A program made the position numbers and the translations under genes. From contig NC_016487.1 in NCBI RefSeq assembly GCF_000227115.2, positions 620,001 through 684,000 of the forward strand: a DNA stretch of 64,000 nucleotides, read 5' to 3'. Origin of the DNA: Naumovozyma dairenensis CBS 421 (taxonomy: Eukaryota; Ascomycota; Saccharomycetes; Saccharomycetales; Saccharomycetaceae). Below are positions 29,401 to 39,659 of this stretch, one piece after another (the first letter of the stretch is position 1; every line of letters starts with the position of its first letter). The notes under the pieces were generated by a model. It worked only from the letters and a program-made list of their open reading frames with translations, had not been told where the DNA came from and made no database searches.

Positions 29401-29687
29401 ATTTCTTCAGATGTTGGTAACTTAGAATTTGAAGTAGGAACATTGATTATAAATGTATCAATTATGAACCAATGAATGAGAAAACATGATATTGGTAAAC
29501 GTCTGTATATATCTTCATCAGTGACCGGTTGTTGTTGTTGTTGTTGTTGTTGTGACACATCTAATAAGTTTCTATTTCGACACCAATTGATATACTGAGC
29601 GAAATGATATTTGTATTGAAGTTGAATTTTTGGTGATATAGAACCTAGTAGAAACTGGACATTCGAGCTAGTGTCAGATTCATCCAT
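26478..29687 (-). CDS. CBF2: Kinetochore CBF3 subunit Cbf2/Ndc10
   Basis: A 1069-residue protein (956 in S. cerevisiae), the large DNA-binding subunit of the CBF3 complex that recognises point centromeres. The N-terminal half keeps the Ndc10 core: LQYKYHFAQYINWC (about 22-35), PISCFLIHWFIIDT, CPFICPIMTLATYYFLRF and SNLPFIYEFFPDHDIF, a tyrosine-recombinase-derived DNA-binding fold. The middle carries Lys/Arg-rich and long Asp/Glu/Ser tracts. The C-terminal module DGIVKEWFQPNPKYN, followed by NKSKNKSWRKH, is shared with Gcr1/Hot1/Msn1. It has a poly-Gln run near residue 45 and poly-Asn and poly-Ser runs, length-polymorphic by nature. It is divergent from the TPO gene, exactly as CBF2/TPO2 are in S. 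cerevisiae. Confidence 0.93.
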   Translation of the reverse strand: MDESDTSSNVQFLLGSISPKIQLQYKYHFAQYINWCRNRNLLDVSQQQQQQQQPVTDEDIYRRLPISCFLIHWFIIDTFIINVPTSNSKLPTSEEIEKIIKSLKFLDKLCHVAKGNIEYTIDPRVESYLNSIPSIYSQYEHMPKIFTLSDNDDNNNNNNNKVYKLLKTAVNLWNPNTTHLKNNEPRIKLQFLLTLQLSTMYNITYDEQFDLLLSNFQTRPMIESSSSSSSSSSPSKQLPVIYGTYTRNNTSKKKVNGLKTLEIIPQNCPFICPIMTLATYYFLRFYILKDYKFPMTETDIEHFPFLHEEHADDEEVWQNSLTQISEYCQFTSPLSSDVESNDSNNIYFTPDILRTVKSKFPEAFDVAFKDDIPLDLNYLMNLRNPIHELNYRTNETNNNTYFSIRKVPPNGMLFQLFPEIEILKGKLEGSASSPPLKLQNFIQLMEALRLIFVSNLPFIYEFFPDHDIFKYPVLQREEFRIYLNSAKILSSGNNNNSEDTLPFRIFPDDKQCLTRKSFTQLIIEPSSNLASIVTSSLKDTIRHVDTDNSVTNNESKTLSNNNLQEMLSIANATKNAPKKRTRSKTKAQENDKTNTIKSKRRKHTSSERDISEDDTRENSAKQSLINIPQSITTTSNNQQQSVMTNELTQRITDEEFQFMQLQTMTNFQNLVGTLTKIFDEVPVKKPVKHLITKQLNSFNDSMFETLNFDPMERHKFVKNQIIKHSQQNDFEELDTKQPTRRTGREKSLNLMDISDDDDDDDDEEEDKKESSSSSEDADEDNSDSDDDDDSVDGEDNNMQEELKYLINELVTTRVNSIFKNQMNQFARKFGDKIETIVENIVNQKIHDFANTHFNSMSTPKGTVLSRAVQQNNHMKQKLNGNATNANASDGRHNSFMSIPKDAVVSNTSSPYISSQMSTPKLIPLSMKRATKSMTVSREKENIGTQSFEDGEVSAFQLDETINTIDGIVKEWFQPNPKYNNESIHSLNKSKNKSWRKHVSAELYKERKVIVEFVVYLMNEENFERKVAIKACELIRDNKPMSALARLLRDWKRDHRGNFSGLSDQIYILL

Positions 29688-32148
29688 TTTGGAATGTAGG
29701 AAACGGTGTAACCAGAGTAATGGGGGTATTGGTATCAGTGATTCAAACTACACAGGTCCCCTTTAATTATACTCATCCTTGGAGATCTGTATAACTCAAG
29801 TAAGTGGAAAATCGTAGTTTATTAGTATTATTATTATTATTATTATTTTACTGTTTCCATTTTACGCGTCCGGATCGCGAAAAATAAGAAATAATATATA
29901 AATAGACGTTACCCGGGTTTTTTTACCCTATTTGCGGCGGAACCAAAAAATTGTAAAATGTAATTTTTTTTTTTTGAACTGCAACATACGCGCCCGTGGG
30001 CTTTTTTTGTTAGTGACAGTACATACAAATGTAAAGATATAAGATATTTACTCAATACCCATACCGTACGAATGTACCCAGGTAGGACAGTAGCTGGGTC
30101 ACTATTTGGGCCGGAATAAAGTGAAAAAAATCAAGCTCTTTGGCATACAATAGGGTTCTAAATAGTTGTGAGTTAAAAATTCCTTTTTGTAGAGTTTCTT
30201 AGGGTTAGAAGATTATTTAAATAAATGCATATAAAGCAGAGGGATTATCTTGAAAGATTTCTTTCCTCTAAGACGGTAAAGATATTGACTTTATGGATGT
30301 TGCATTTGGTACCCAGAAAGATTGGGTGGTGGTAAACTCCTGGAAGAGGAAGGAGGTGAAAGAGCAGGCTGAGAGTGTAAATGATCTGACTTGCTGATAT
30401 AATTCCCTGCCTATAGGTAATTACTTTTCAACGTAGAGAGCGTATGTATATGTATATGTATATGTATATGTAGTCATAAATAAGCAAACAAGTAAGTAGA
30501 CTAATAACAAAGCTTAAAGCATTAGGGGTTGTTGACATTTAAAATCTGAAAGAGAGGGCTTGTTCGGCTAAATTAAGGAATGACGGGTCTTGTAGAAAGC
30601 GAGTGTATCCACTATGTCCTCGTAGAAAGCAGACAAATAAAAGAAAGGGCAAAAAATGTCTCCGCTGTTTTCCCGTGTTTTCCGGTTACCTCCTGCCCAA
30701 AGAGTAGCCCAACGTCTGTCCCACCCGGGTATATCAATAATGGATGTCAGTATTAGAAACAAAATGAAACGTGTCACAACCGCTCTACGCAGATACTCTG
30801 CAGATTCAGCTATGAATTTCAAATGTCGGCCATATTGGATTAAGATAGAAGTGTGTCAATCAGGAATTTTTCGTATCTTAAATTCATAAAGTAAACTTGA
30901 AATAGATTCTATATCTTGAATCTTGAATTTTGAATTTTTGTTTCTTTTATCTTGAAAGAACAAAAGGGGAACTGGATTAACGGAGTCGCATGTTATCCTC
31001 AGGACTCGGAACCTCGTTTTGCTTCTGAGAGGAATACATGCGAGGCTCGCCCCGAGCGTTCTTGTGTCCCGTATAAGAGGACGAACACTTTGTCAAGGGG
31101 AAGTGAAAGTGAAAGAGGAAGAAAGAAGAAAGAAGAAAGAAGAGAAAAAACAATTCGCGCGGAGTTGCCATTACCCGCCCCGGCTAAATCGGAAAGGAAG
31201 GAAGTGTCCCGTGGGGAAAACCTCTCACGGCACTTTGTGTGCAGCCGGTTACCCTTACCCTCAACGTTGTTTGGCACGGGCGTTTAACAGCGCCAGTTGA
31301 GGACCCGTCGCCGTGCATTAGTTTCCCTTCTGCGTTATTTAGAGGGAGGCATGGCAGAGTAGTCATCCCAAACTGTATGTCATCTTGAATCATCCAGAAA
31401 ATGGAGCAGTGCACCAGATGGCATTGCCGCCATACACTGCGCCACTTTCTTTGCGATAAGTCATGTCTTCGGATTGCCACTACAATGAAAGAGAGAAAGA
31501 AGTAGCGGAATTTTTCCATATTTTTTTGAGTCCTTATTTTTTTCCATTTTTTCACATTTTTCACATTTTTCACGGTATTTTGGTTTACCGTTTATTTATT
31601 TTCCTTTCCTCTTCCATTTCTACTTGCTCTGGCGAACTTTTCAGGTTTCATTGAAACAAGCAAACAGCTGCATTATAGTTGTGTCTGGAATTATTATAGA
31701 GGAAGTTCAACACCAAATTTTTCACTTCGTTCCATGAAGGCTGGTCTGTCATGCTTCACCCCTGCGAGGATCCTCTGGAACAAGAACCCTTTTCCCTCAA
31801 ATCGTAATCTCGTATCAACTACTTGGCCTCATATGTATTTATTTATATAAATGTATATTTGTATATATACCTTCTACTATTATTAATTACTGTTAGATAG
31901 TATCCCATTCTTAACCTCGTACTTTTTCTTTATTTCAGTTCACCAAAAACTTAAGCAAATTTCGTTAATTTTTTTTAATTATACTAAACACATAAGATAC
32001 CAATAACGTGTCTACAATTTTTTGCTTTTTTATAGCTAAGGAGGACATATTATATTATATTATATTTATATTCGGTCAAATAATAATAACTAATTCTATT
32101 AATTTCAGTTCCAAACTAAAAGCATAAAAAATACGCAAAAAGAAAAAT
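29688..32148. other. Long CBF2-TPO divergent intergenic region
   Basis: 2.4 kb without a convincing gene. Reb1-type sites TTACCCG lie at 29909-29915 and 31171-31177. A (TATGTA)n microsatellite lies at about 30446-30474, a purine-rich (GAAAGAA)n stretch at about 31115-31150, and an ATT repeat near 29825-29846. Short frames on both strands at 30950-31300 overlap each other and are judged spurious. TATA-like and poly-T elements near 31840-32060 probably belong to the TPO promoter. Confidence 0.5.
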
Positions 32149-34029
32149 ATGAGTGATTTAGAATCTGTCAACTCTTTCAACTCACAAGACAGTACATCCA
32201 CGAATTCGTCTTCAATAGACGAACAACAACAACCTCAACAATATATTCCAAATACAACAACAACAACAACGACAAATGGTGCTCAATTAAAACTAACACG
32301 TACAGAAACCGTCAAAACATTACAAGATTTAGGTGTCACCCGTGATGCTCCAGTACCGGACGTCAATGCACCTCAAACTTCTGCAAGAAATACAATCTTC
32401 CCCGAAGAATATACAATGGAAACCACTACAGGGTTAGTCCCAGTATCTACATTACAATCTCTAGGTAGAACCGCGACATCTATTACACGTACAAGAACAA
32501 GACAAATCGAACGTCGTTCCACAAGTGGCTTTTCCACGACTTCAAACTCCAAAGGTGAAGAAGAAGAAGAAGAAGAGGAGGAGGAAGAAGAGGATACTAA
32601 AGAAGTCCCTGAATTAGATCCAGAAATTGAATTCGTTACCTTCGTTACAAATGATCCTGCTAATCCACATAATTGGCCTTTATGGATCCGTTGGACATAT
32701 ACCATCTTACTATCCACTTTAGTTATTTGTGTCGCTTATGGATCAGCTTGTATCACTGGTGGTTTAGGTACAGTACAAGATCAATTCCACGTTGGGTTAG
32801 AAGCTGCTATTTTATCATGTTCATTGATGGTCATTGGGTTCTCATTGGGTCCACTTATTTGGTCTCCGGTTAGTGATTTATACGGGAGACAAGTAGCATA
32901 CTTCTTCTCAATGGGACTTTACGTTATCTTCAATATACCTTGTGCTTTGGCACCTAATTTAGGGTGTTTACTAGCGTGTAGGTTTTTATGCGGGGTTTGG
33001 TCCTCTTCAGGACTTTGTTTGGTCGGTGGTTCAATTGCTGATATGTTCCCAAGTGAAACAAGAGGTAAAGCTATTGCGTTTTTCGCATTTTGTCCATATA
33101 CAGGTCCTGTCTTAGGTCCTGTTGTAAACGGGTTCATTTCTGTATCAACTGGTAGAATGGATCTAATTTTCTGGGTTAATATGGCATTTGCTGGTGTTAT
33201 GTGGATTATTTCATCTGCTATCCCTGAAACGTATGCTCCTGTGATTTTAAAACGTCGTGCTGCAAAATTAAGAAAGGAAACTGGCAACCCTAAAATTATG
33301 ACTGAACAAGAAGCTCAAGGTATTAGTTTCAATGAAATGATGAAAGGTTGTGTTTTAAGACCATTAAAATTCTCAGTCACTGAACCAGTTTTATTCGCAA
33401 CATGTTTTTATGTCTGTTTGATTTACTCTCTATTATATGCATTTTTCTTCGCATATCCTGTTATTTTCAGCGAAATGTACGGTTATAAAGATAATTTTAT
33501 CGGTTTGATGATGTTACCAATTTTGATCGGTGCTACATTTGCATTAGCATTTACCTTTTGGTGTGAATCTAAATACTTGGCACTCATAAAAACTCGTAAG
33601 CCTACTCCTGAAGATCGTTTACTTGGTGCCAAAATTGGTGCTCCATTTGCCGCTCTTGGGTTATGGATGTTAGGTGCTACTACTTATAATCATCGTATGT
33701 GGGTGGCTCCTGCATCATCAGGTATACCTTTCGGATTTGGTATGGTTTTGATTTATTACTCATTAAATAACTATATCATTGATTGTTACGTTCAATATGC
33801 TTCATCCGCATTAGCTACCAAGGTTTTCTTAAGATCTGCCGGTGGTGCTGCATTCCCATTATTTACTACTCAAATGTATCATAAATTAGGCTTACATTGG
33901 GCTTCTTGGTTACTAGCGTTCATTTGTACCGCTATGATTGCATTACCATTTGGTTTCTCATATTATGGTCAAGGGTTAAGACATAAATTATCCAAATATG
34001 ATTATTCCATCGATGCTGTCGATGATTAA
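32149..34029 (+). CDS. TPO2: Polyamine exporter of the Tpo2/Tpo3 type (MFS, DHA1)
   Basis: A 626-residue 12-TM plasma-membrane H+ antiporter of the major facilitator superfamily; Tpo2 and Tpo3 export spermine and contribute to weak-acid and drug resistance. The cytosolic head (about 1-175) keeps FPEEYTMETTTGLVPVSTL, RTETVKTLQDLGVT and an acidic Glu run before FVTFVTNDPANPHNWP. Family motif A is PLIWSPVSDLYGRQ and the drug-antiporter motif C is CPYTGPVLGPVVNGFIS. The end LRHKLSKYDYSIDAVDD matches Tpo2/3 and not Tpo1 or Tpo4. S. cerevisiae has two WGD copies; this one sits beside CBF2, so TPO2 is the positional counterpart. The sister copy is a relic at 45191-45328. Confidence 0.93.
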   Translation: MSDLESVNSFNSQDSTSTNSSSIDEQQQPQQYIPNTTTTTTTNGAQLKLTRTETVKTLQDLGVTRDAPVPDVNAPQTSARNTIFPEEYTMETTTGLVPVSTLQSLGRTATSITRTRTRQIERRSTSGFSTTSNSKGEEEEEEEEEEEEDTKEVPELDPEIEFVTFVTNDPANPHNWPLWIRWTYTILLSTLVICVAYGSACITGGLGTVQDQFHVGLEAAILSCSLMVIGFSLGPLIWSPVSDLYGRQVAYFFSMGLYVIFNIPCALAPNLGCLLACRFLCGVWSSSGLCLVGGSIADMFPSETRGKAIAFFAFCPYTGPVLGPVVNGFISVSTGRMDLIFWVNMAFAGVMWIISSAIPETYAPVILKRRAAKLRKETGNPKIMTEQEAQGISFNEMMKGCVLRPLKFSVTEPVLFATCFYVCLIYSLLYAFFFAYPVIFSEMYGYKDNFIGLMMLPILIGATFALAFTFWCESKYLALIKTRKPTPEDRLLGAKIGAPFAALGLWMLGATTYNHRMWVAPASSGIPFGFGMVLIYYSLNNYIIDCYVQYASSALATKVFLRSAGGAAFPLFTTQMYHKLGLHWASWLLAFICTAMIALPFGFSYYGQGLRHKLSKYDYSIDAVDD

Positions 34030-34559
34030 TCTCTAACTGCACGTATATAGACTAATTTAAACATAATTCTTCTTTTTTCTGTAAAATATAGAATACACAT
34101 AATAATACATCCAACAACAAAATAAAATAAAATAAATAAAAGAATCAAAAACAAAGCTTCGTATTGTATTATACAATTAGAGCACACAAATAATATGTGT
34201 TAGTTTCCAAGGTTGTTAATTGGTTTTTTTGCTAACACTTTTCGGACATGTTTATCAATCATCTGATTCCCAACATAATAATTCTTCTTTTTATAGAGGC
34301 GCTTGACCGATGGTACACTGACACTCGGTGAGTAGGTTTTGGATTAGAAAACATAGCGGGTTTATAGATGTTTCGAAGAATGATGTACATGCTACCGTAA
34401 ACTCAGAGGAAAACTGTGCGGCGTTCGTCAATAGGATGAATGCCACATAACTAAGGAAAGATTATGCTAAGCTACATGGCGTTGGGATGTTAAACTAAAT
34501 AAACGGAATTACAGAAAATACTAATGGTATGTCAAAAGATGAAAGCAAATTTAGCCCGG
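34030..34559. other. TPO 3' region before the Ty3-like relics
   Basis: AT-rich, no gene seen. The boundary to the LTR relic is diffuse. Confidence 0.4.
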
Positions 34560-34849
34560 GACATATGGGTTGGAATTACGAGGGAAAGAAATCGGATTCC
34601 TTCGAGTAATTACTGCTACGTTCAGACTTAGATATCAGTTGACTACTATGAAATAGTTGATACGGAAAATACATATAAATAGAGGACGTTTTAGAGGAAC
34701 TACCTAAAACTTCAGCTTCTTTACTGTGAGTTTAGATATATAAAACAATCAGTAAATGAATAAAAACTATTTTAATTAGAAAACTTCTGCCTCACTGTCA
34801 GGATGTTGTGATATATTACCTCGCGGTAATATATAAAAAAAACCGCTTC
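34560..34849 (-). repeat. Ty3-like LTR relic, minus orientation (left border approximate)
   Basis: Read on the minus strand, an A-rich purine tract (about 34850-34857) is followed by an LTR-like start containing a palindrome. Bases 34806-34837 match 36417-36448 in inverted orientation at 31 of 32 positions. A TATA-like CTCTATTTATATG follows further in. The canonical TG at the start is not intact. The other end is not defined by a repeat. Confidence 0.55.
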
Positions 34850-34871
34850 TTTTTTAACAGCAGAGTCTAAT

Positions 34872-34964
34872 TTAACTTGCCCGCACTATACGCATAGAAA
34901 AATTATAGACGTTTATGATATCGAATCTTTTAGGTCTGTTATGACCAATTTGGTGAAGTTCGTA
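34872..34964 (-). pseudogene. Ty3-like integrase C-terminal relic
   Basis: Thirty codons to a TAA read YELHQIGHNRPKRFDIINV and then YNFSMRIVRAS. This resembles the segment after the GPY/F motif of Ty3 integrase (Y-E-L...K-K-H-R-V-I-N-V). The frame is broken upstream by a stop. It lies just before the minus-strand LTR relic, the expected place for the end of pol. Confidence 0.5.
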
Positions 34965-35188
34965 CCTTGATTATCTTGATAATGAGTAACGAATCTTGTG
35001 TTCTTACCTTTGGTATTTCTACTTTTGAGAAATAAGAAAATAACGAATGTAATATCTACTATTCTATTATCTGTATAATCAATATTATCTCAATTGCTAG
35101 ACCTATACCGACAGATAATTATTACCAGTATTAAACTTATTATCTTGTGTGGCTGTTAAACTATACGTAAACTAAGCTCAATGAATAG

Positions 35189-36475
35189 CCGATAAATATC
35201 AATCCTCTTGATGTGTATCAATGCCTACGGGTGAATAACATCAAGGTGAATTCTAAACTCCAGTTTTTAACAATACAAGGTGATAAACTGTTAACTAAAG
35301 AGCATAAATGGTGGATTCCACAAGAACAATACGAGATAACATTGTGGATTATATGGAACACACACATTAACAATGATATGCATCGTGGTATACAGGAAAC
35401 ACTTCGATGTATTAGGAAACGATACAACTTTGATGATCTCTATAAACTTACTCAGGTGGTTGTCAACTCTTGTAAAATCTGTCAATCGAATAAACCAACA
35501 AATTTTTCGATCTCAAACTACCGATATATCCCTACTCCTAGCCGACCACATATGATTATGAGTGCAGACCACATTACCGATCTGGATACTTCCAAAGATG
35601 GATATAATGAAATATTAGTGATAATGGATCTTTTCACCGGATATACATACTTAATCGCTGCGAAGAAAAAGGACACGGCAGAAGAGACATTCCAGAGAAT
35701 AGAAGAGAAACTTTGTTCACATGGCGGTTTACCCATCACGATGATAATCGACAACGGAACAAAATTCAAAGGTGAATTCAACAAAAATTTGTTCTGGCGT
35801 GTAATAAATAATTGGAATACTTCTATTCATAAAGCAAAGTCAAATGGTGCTAACGGACGCACGAATGGCATTATTAAACAATGTCTAAGAACTCATGGGG
35901 CACTAATGCGCCCACATTGGCCTCAACATCTAGCAGCTACTGAATTTTTTATCAATAGTAGGACAGACTTAGCAACACGTCGATCTCCACATGAGTTGAA
36001 ATATGGATATGAACCTGAATGGATAGATTCAAATAAACGTCTGGAAATGCCTAATACTGATACCAGAATACAAGTCATGTCAGATGAAGAATGGTATAAT
36101 TATATCCAAGAAAAGGTAAAACCAATTCAAGCCCTATTAGTAAAAAGTAAAGATAGAAACAAAAAGATGATTACCAACACAGGGAAACCAATGGTATTCA
36201 AAGTAGGTGATATAATATGCATTTCTGGACATGCATACGTTGCTAAAGGCCTCAAGGCCCTAATAGCTGTTTTTATAGGGCCTGCTGTTATTAAAAACAC
36301 ATTCTACAGGGTAAATATACTCAATTCAAGAATAGTACTTCATGTACATGCAGAATTCCCTGGAAAATTTATTAAGTCCATTGATACAAAACGGAAAAAA
36401 AAAAAAGGAAGTGCTGTTTATATATTAACGCGAGGTAATATATCACAAAATGGTGACATACGGTATAATTCGTAG
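35189..36475 (+). pseudogene. Ty3/gypsy integrase fragment without catalytic Glu
   Basis: A 429-codon open frame with no ATG start (stop at 35186-35188, first GTG at 35213). It has an HHCC zinc-binding domain (HINNDMH...CKICQSN), an rve core with first Asp in SADHITDL (35567-35569) and second Asp in IIDNGTKFKG (35750-35752), and a GPY/F-like C-terminus FIGPAVIKNTFYRVNIL. The third acidic residue should sit in a GQxER-type motif; here the codon is GGA (35855-35857, NGANGRTN), so the catalytic Glu is Gly. No gag, protease, RT or RNase H precedes it. It runs into an LTR start at 36412. It is a dead remnant, although the open frame is surprisingly long. Confidence 0.8.
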
Positions 36476-36480
36476 AAAAA
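36412..36480 (+). repeat. Ty3-like LTR start, plus orientation, truncated
   Basis: The purine tract A12-GGAAG (36394-36411) is followed by TGCTGTTTATATATT and a palindrome (TATATATTA...TAATATA), the arrangement of the Ty3 LTR 5' end. Similarity to the minus-strand relic fades after about 36460, and the tRNA-Gly gene begins at 36518. Confidence 0.55.
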
Positions 36481-36517
36481 ATGAACCTTTTCTTACTAGT
36501 TAGAAATATCCAAAAAA

Positions 36518-36589
36518 TGAGCGGTACGAGAATCGAACCCGTGTCTCCACCTTGGAAGGGTGGAATGATAACCACTACACTAACCGCCC
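36518..36589 (-). tRNA. tRNA-Gly (anticodon UCC)
   Basis: A 72-nt cloverleaf on the minus strand: GGGCGGT acceptor, box A TTAGTGTAGTGGTT, anticodon arm CCACC-CTTCCAA-GGTGG with TCC, box B GGTTCGATTC, ACCGCTC acceptor and discriminator A; no intron. It lies 3'-to-3' against the Ty3-like relic and marks a synteny breakpoint between TPO and KRE6. Confidence 0.97.
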
Positions 36590-37337
36590 GTGATTTCTTG
36601 TAAGATTATTTTTTCGGATATTTTTCTGAGCATAGATATTGTTCTAAAAATCACAACATATTTCCTTTTGTATACTTGGATTATGTTAAGTTTTTAGCCG
36701 CAAACTGGATGGGAACCAAAGAATGTAGCTTCCTTTGTGAAGCACAAAAGCCTGTAGTGGGCATCTTGTTATTGTACTTGTTTGTCGTTGTTATTGTTTT
36801 TTTTTTTCTAGGAATGAGCTGGTTTAGAATGTGGTCTGCTAAACTTTTGTCACAAACTAAAATAAAGTATTACCAGAAAAGAGATAATGAATAAATTTAA
36901 GATATTAGAAGTAGAAGTACGTAGGTATATGGAAAATAAAATTAGATAAATAAAGATGGGGGAGGGGGAAGATATAAGGAATACATAATAATAAGGATAA
37001 TATTTGTATGATGATGAGATTATTGATTTTCTAATCATGAAAAAATTAAATGCCAGCCATTAGATATTTCGTACGCTTTGCTTAATGACATTTTTTTCTT
37101 GTTGTCTCAATCACCGATATTATTTGGCTAAAAAATCGAAAGGAAGTATTTTCTCCTTTTTTGTCTTGAAGAACTAAATAGTAAAACGTGTTAGAATTGA
37201 AAGAATCACAACGGGGAACAAACTCATGAATAATTAAAACTGATTAGAATATGATGAAAACATCTATGTCTTCTTTTCCAATCCAGGGTGTTCTTGCTTT
37301 TTTACAATATGCAAAATTGTGTCTATGATTATGGCAT
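36590..37337. other. tRNA-Gly upstream / KRE6 3' region
   Basis: AT-rich. A 61-codon ATG frame (36709-36894) encodes one hydrophobic stretch made by a T-rich run; I regard it as probably chance. No other feature is seen. Confidence 0.45.
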
Positions 37338-39659
37338 TCAAGCTTCTTCTAAGGCATAATTTGATGATTTACAATTGCCTGTTAATATATTTTTTGGTGT
37401 TGAAAATCCAGCTTTTTCCCAATGTGTTAGATTTGCATTAGAATAAGCGTATTTATGTGCTTCAATGTAATCATAGGTTGGATAATCTTCAGGATCACAT
37501 GTTATGGAGATAGCATCAGCAGGTTGATATAATCTTACATAATCAATTGACATCGTCACGGGGAAATAAATGGATTGCCAATCAATATAAGCCCAATTAT
37601 TTGAAATACCTAAATTCATAATGATTGACATTGGTTCTTTCGAAATTCTCCTCCAACCAATATTCCCATTTGGATGTAATGATTTTGCATAAATTGTAAA
37701 GGTTGGATTATCACCTACAAACCAACGACAATAACCATCATCGTCATCATTTAAGTATTCGATGGCAAATTTTTGGAAATAACCCGCATCAAGTCCATAT
37801 TCATACCAAGAGGTATTTAAAGTAGTCACTGCCGATATGGCTTGTTGGAATGGACCTCCACAATAAGTATTCATTGTTGTCACTGTAAAATTATAAACCT
37901 CGACGAAATCATAATCTGGTATATACCAAATATCGAATGGAGCGATTTGCATTGATTGTGAAGCGACACCAACACCCAATACAGTGTCAGATTCACCTTC
38001 AATGATATCGATTTCCGGAGCACCTCTTCCAACACCAGGGTTTGGATGTTCTTCACCGTCACATGTACATGCACTTAATCTTTGTCCCGGTAAATATGAA
38101 ATCCCATCTGGTGAACTTTGATTTGGAGTTATACCTGCGTCACAAGAATCATAAGAATAAGGCCAAACACCATCTGTAGTTGCTAAGAAACCTGGTCTAC
38201 CTAGGTTCCCCATTGTCCAAAGCCCTGGCCATAGACCAGAGACACGACCATAATTTGGTAAATTCGCGGAGATTTCCAATGCCCCTTGAGTGAAACATAA
38301 TTTATTCCAACTTTGTAACATACCTGATCTATAATATAAATCATGATTCTTGAAAGCGTCCATTCTTAATTTCAATGTACCGTTTTTAGTGGTTGATGCG
38401 TCTGGAGAATACCATTCTAGATCCTTTGTGGCATCGTAATGGATATCTGGAGCTGTCCAAAATTGATCATCGCCATCATAGAAAGTTCTTCCCTCGGCGT
38501 TAAATTCATCAGAGAACACTAAATGCCATTTGGATCCATCCTTGGCGATTCTTGTTGATGCATCACTTGGAGTATCAGGATCCACTAATGATGTTCTAAT
38601 AGCTTGTAATTGTGGATATTGATATTGTGTCAAATATTCATGGACTATGTATGTGTTATTTGTTGGATTGGTTTCCACATTAGCATGTTGAGGTTCATGA
38701 TCTACTGCACCTGTGAAAGTTAATGCAGGTAATATGATGAAGACGGCTATACATGCGAGGAAAAGGAACAGTATTCCTACGAGACCACCAAATGATCTTC
38801 CATTCATATGTTTCACATCTTCTATGAACCTTCTCTTGTCTAATCTTGCCTCTTCTTCGAGGTCTGGGTTATGTAGATAATCATCATTTTCCACTTCTGA
38901 AAAATCTAGGGGGAATGAAGATGTAGGGTAGCCACCAAATGGTGAAAAATCTTGTTCATTAAGATAAAGATTTGAATTTGAGTTTGAATTTATGAATGAT
39001 GTCTTTGAAGTTATATTGGTTTCGTTTTTATTGTTTGTGATACCATTACCTATATTTGAATTTGGATTACTGTTATTTCTTAGTGGATTATTTAAGTGTG
39101 CTTGAGATGATAATCTTGTTCCTATAATTGGATAACGATCGAATGCAGGAGTGGCACCTATTAGTTTATCTAAATTTGTGTTCGATGGTAAAGGAGATTG
39201 ATTTGAATATTTTTCATCGATCAATTGTAATGAAGGATGAGTTCCTGAACTATCACTTGTATTTGAATTAGAATTTGAATGTGAATTGGGGAGTACGTTA
39301 TTATAATGAGGTTTTGAATAATAACCTTTATAGTCTGAAGATAAAAGTTTCTCATCATCATTCACATTAAGACTTTTATTGTTGTTGTTGTTTTCACTTC
39401 GGAGAAAATTAGATTCACTATTTTCTGAATTATTATGATAATTTATTGAAGATGAATTTTCAGTATTTTCATAACTCCTCAGGAAAGGGTTCGTTATAGA
39501 AGGTGTATCCTCGTTAAGAGGAAGAGAAGAATCGCCCCTCAATTCCATTGAAGAATGGCTATCGTTATCAATTAACTGTTCTTGACTATTGGAATTGGAA
39601 CTAGCATTGCTATTATCCTCATCACTGTTATTATAATTCCTTGTAAGATTTCTCATCAA
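37338..39659 (-). CDS. KRE6: Beta-1,6-glucan synthesis protein Kre6/Skn1
   Basis: A 773-residue type II membrane protein of the Golgi/plasma membrane needed for cell-wall beta-1,6-glucan. The cytosolic head (about 1-290) is Ser/Asn-rich, with a conserved FSPFGGYP and RLDKRRFIEDVKHM. One TM segment follows (about 293-318, VGILFLFLACIAVFIILPAL), then a GH16-like luminal domain with GAPEIDIIEGESD (catalytic Glu-x-Asp-x-x-Glu, about 554-566), SDEFNAEGRTFYDGDD and GISNNWAYIDWQ. Length is nearer Skn1 (771), but wording such as LPALTFTGAVDHE and LTQYQYPQL is nearer Kre6 (720). It is co-oriented with BTN2 and VPS62, as in both S. cerevisiae sister regions. Confidence 0.93.
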   Translation of the reverse strand: MMRNLTRNYNNSDEDNSNASSNSNSQEQLIDNDSHSSMELRGDSSLPLNEDTPSITNPFLRSYENTENSSSINYHNNSENSESNFLRSENNNNNKSLNVNDDEKLLSSDYKGYYSKPHYNNVLPNSHSNSNSNTSDSSGTHPSLQLIDEKYSNQSPLPSNTNLDKLIGATPAFDRYPIIGTRLSSQAHLNNPLRNNSNPNSNIGNGITNNKNETNITSKTSFINSNSNSNLYLNEQDFSPFGGYPTSSFPLDFSEVENDDYLHNPDLEEEARLDKRRFIEDVKHMNGRSFGGLVGILFLFLACIAVFIILPALTFTGAVDHEPQHANVETNPTNNTYIVHEYLTQYQYPQLQAIRTSLVDPDTPSDASTRIAKDGSKWHLVFSDEFNAEGRTFYDGDDQFWTAPDIHYDATKDLEWYSPDASTTKNGTLKLRMDAFKNHDLYYRSGMLQSWNKLCFTQGALEISANLPNYGRVSGLWPGLWTMGNLGRPGFLATTDGVWPYSYDSCDAGITPNQSSPDGISYLPGQRLSACTCDGEEHPNPGVGRGAPEIDIIEGESDTVLGVGVASQSMQIAPFDIWYIPDYDFVEVYNFTVTTMNTYCGGPFQQAISAVTTLNTSWYEYGLDAGYFQKFAIEYLNDDDDGYCRWFVGDNPTFTIYAKSLHPNGNIGWRRISKEPMSIIMNLGISNNWAYIDWQSIYFPVTMSIDYVRLYQPADAISITCDPEDYPTYDYIEAHKYAYSNANLTHWEKAGFSTPKNILTGNCKSSNYALEEA

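Noticed and set aside
30952..31573. Several overlapping frames of 60-130 codons on both strands
   Set aside because: Mutually overlapping, low-complexity K/E/R or S/F content from a purine-rich tract; no recognisable protein.
36709..36894. 61-codon frame with one hydrophobic segment, possible small membrane protein
   Set aside because: Hydrophobicity comes from a T-rich low-complexity run; no homologue or conserved feature is recognised.
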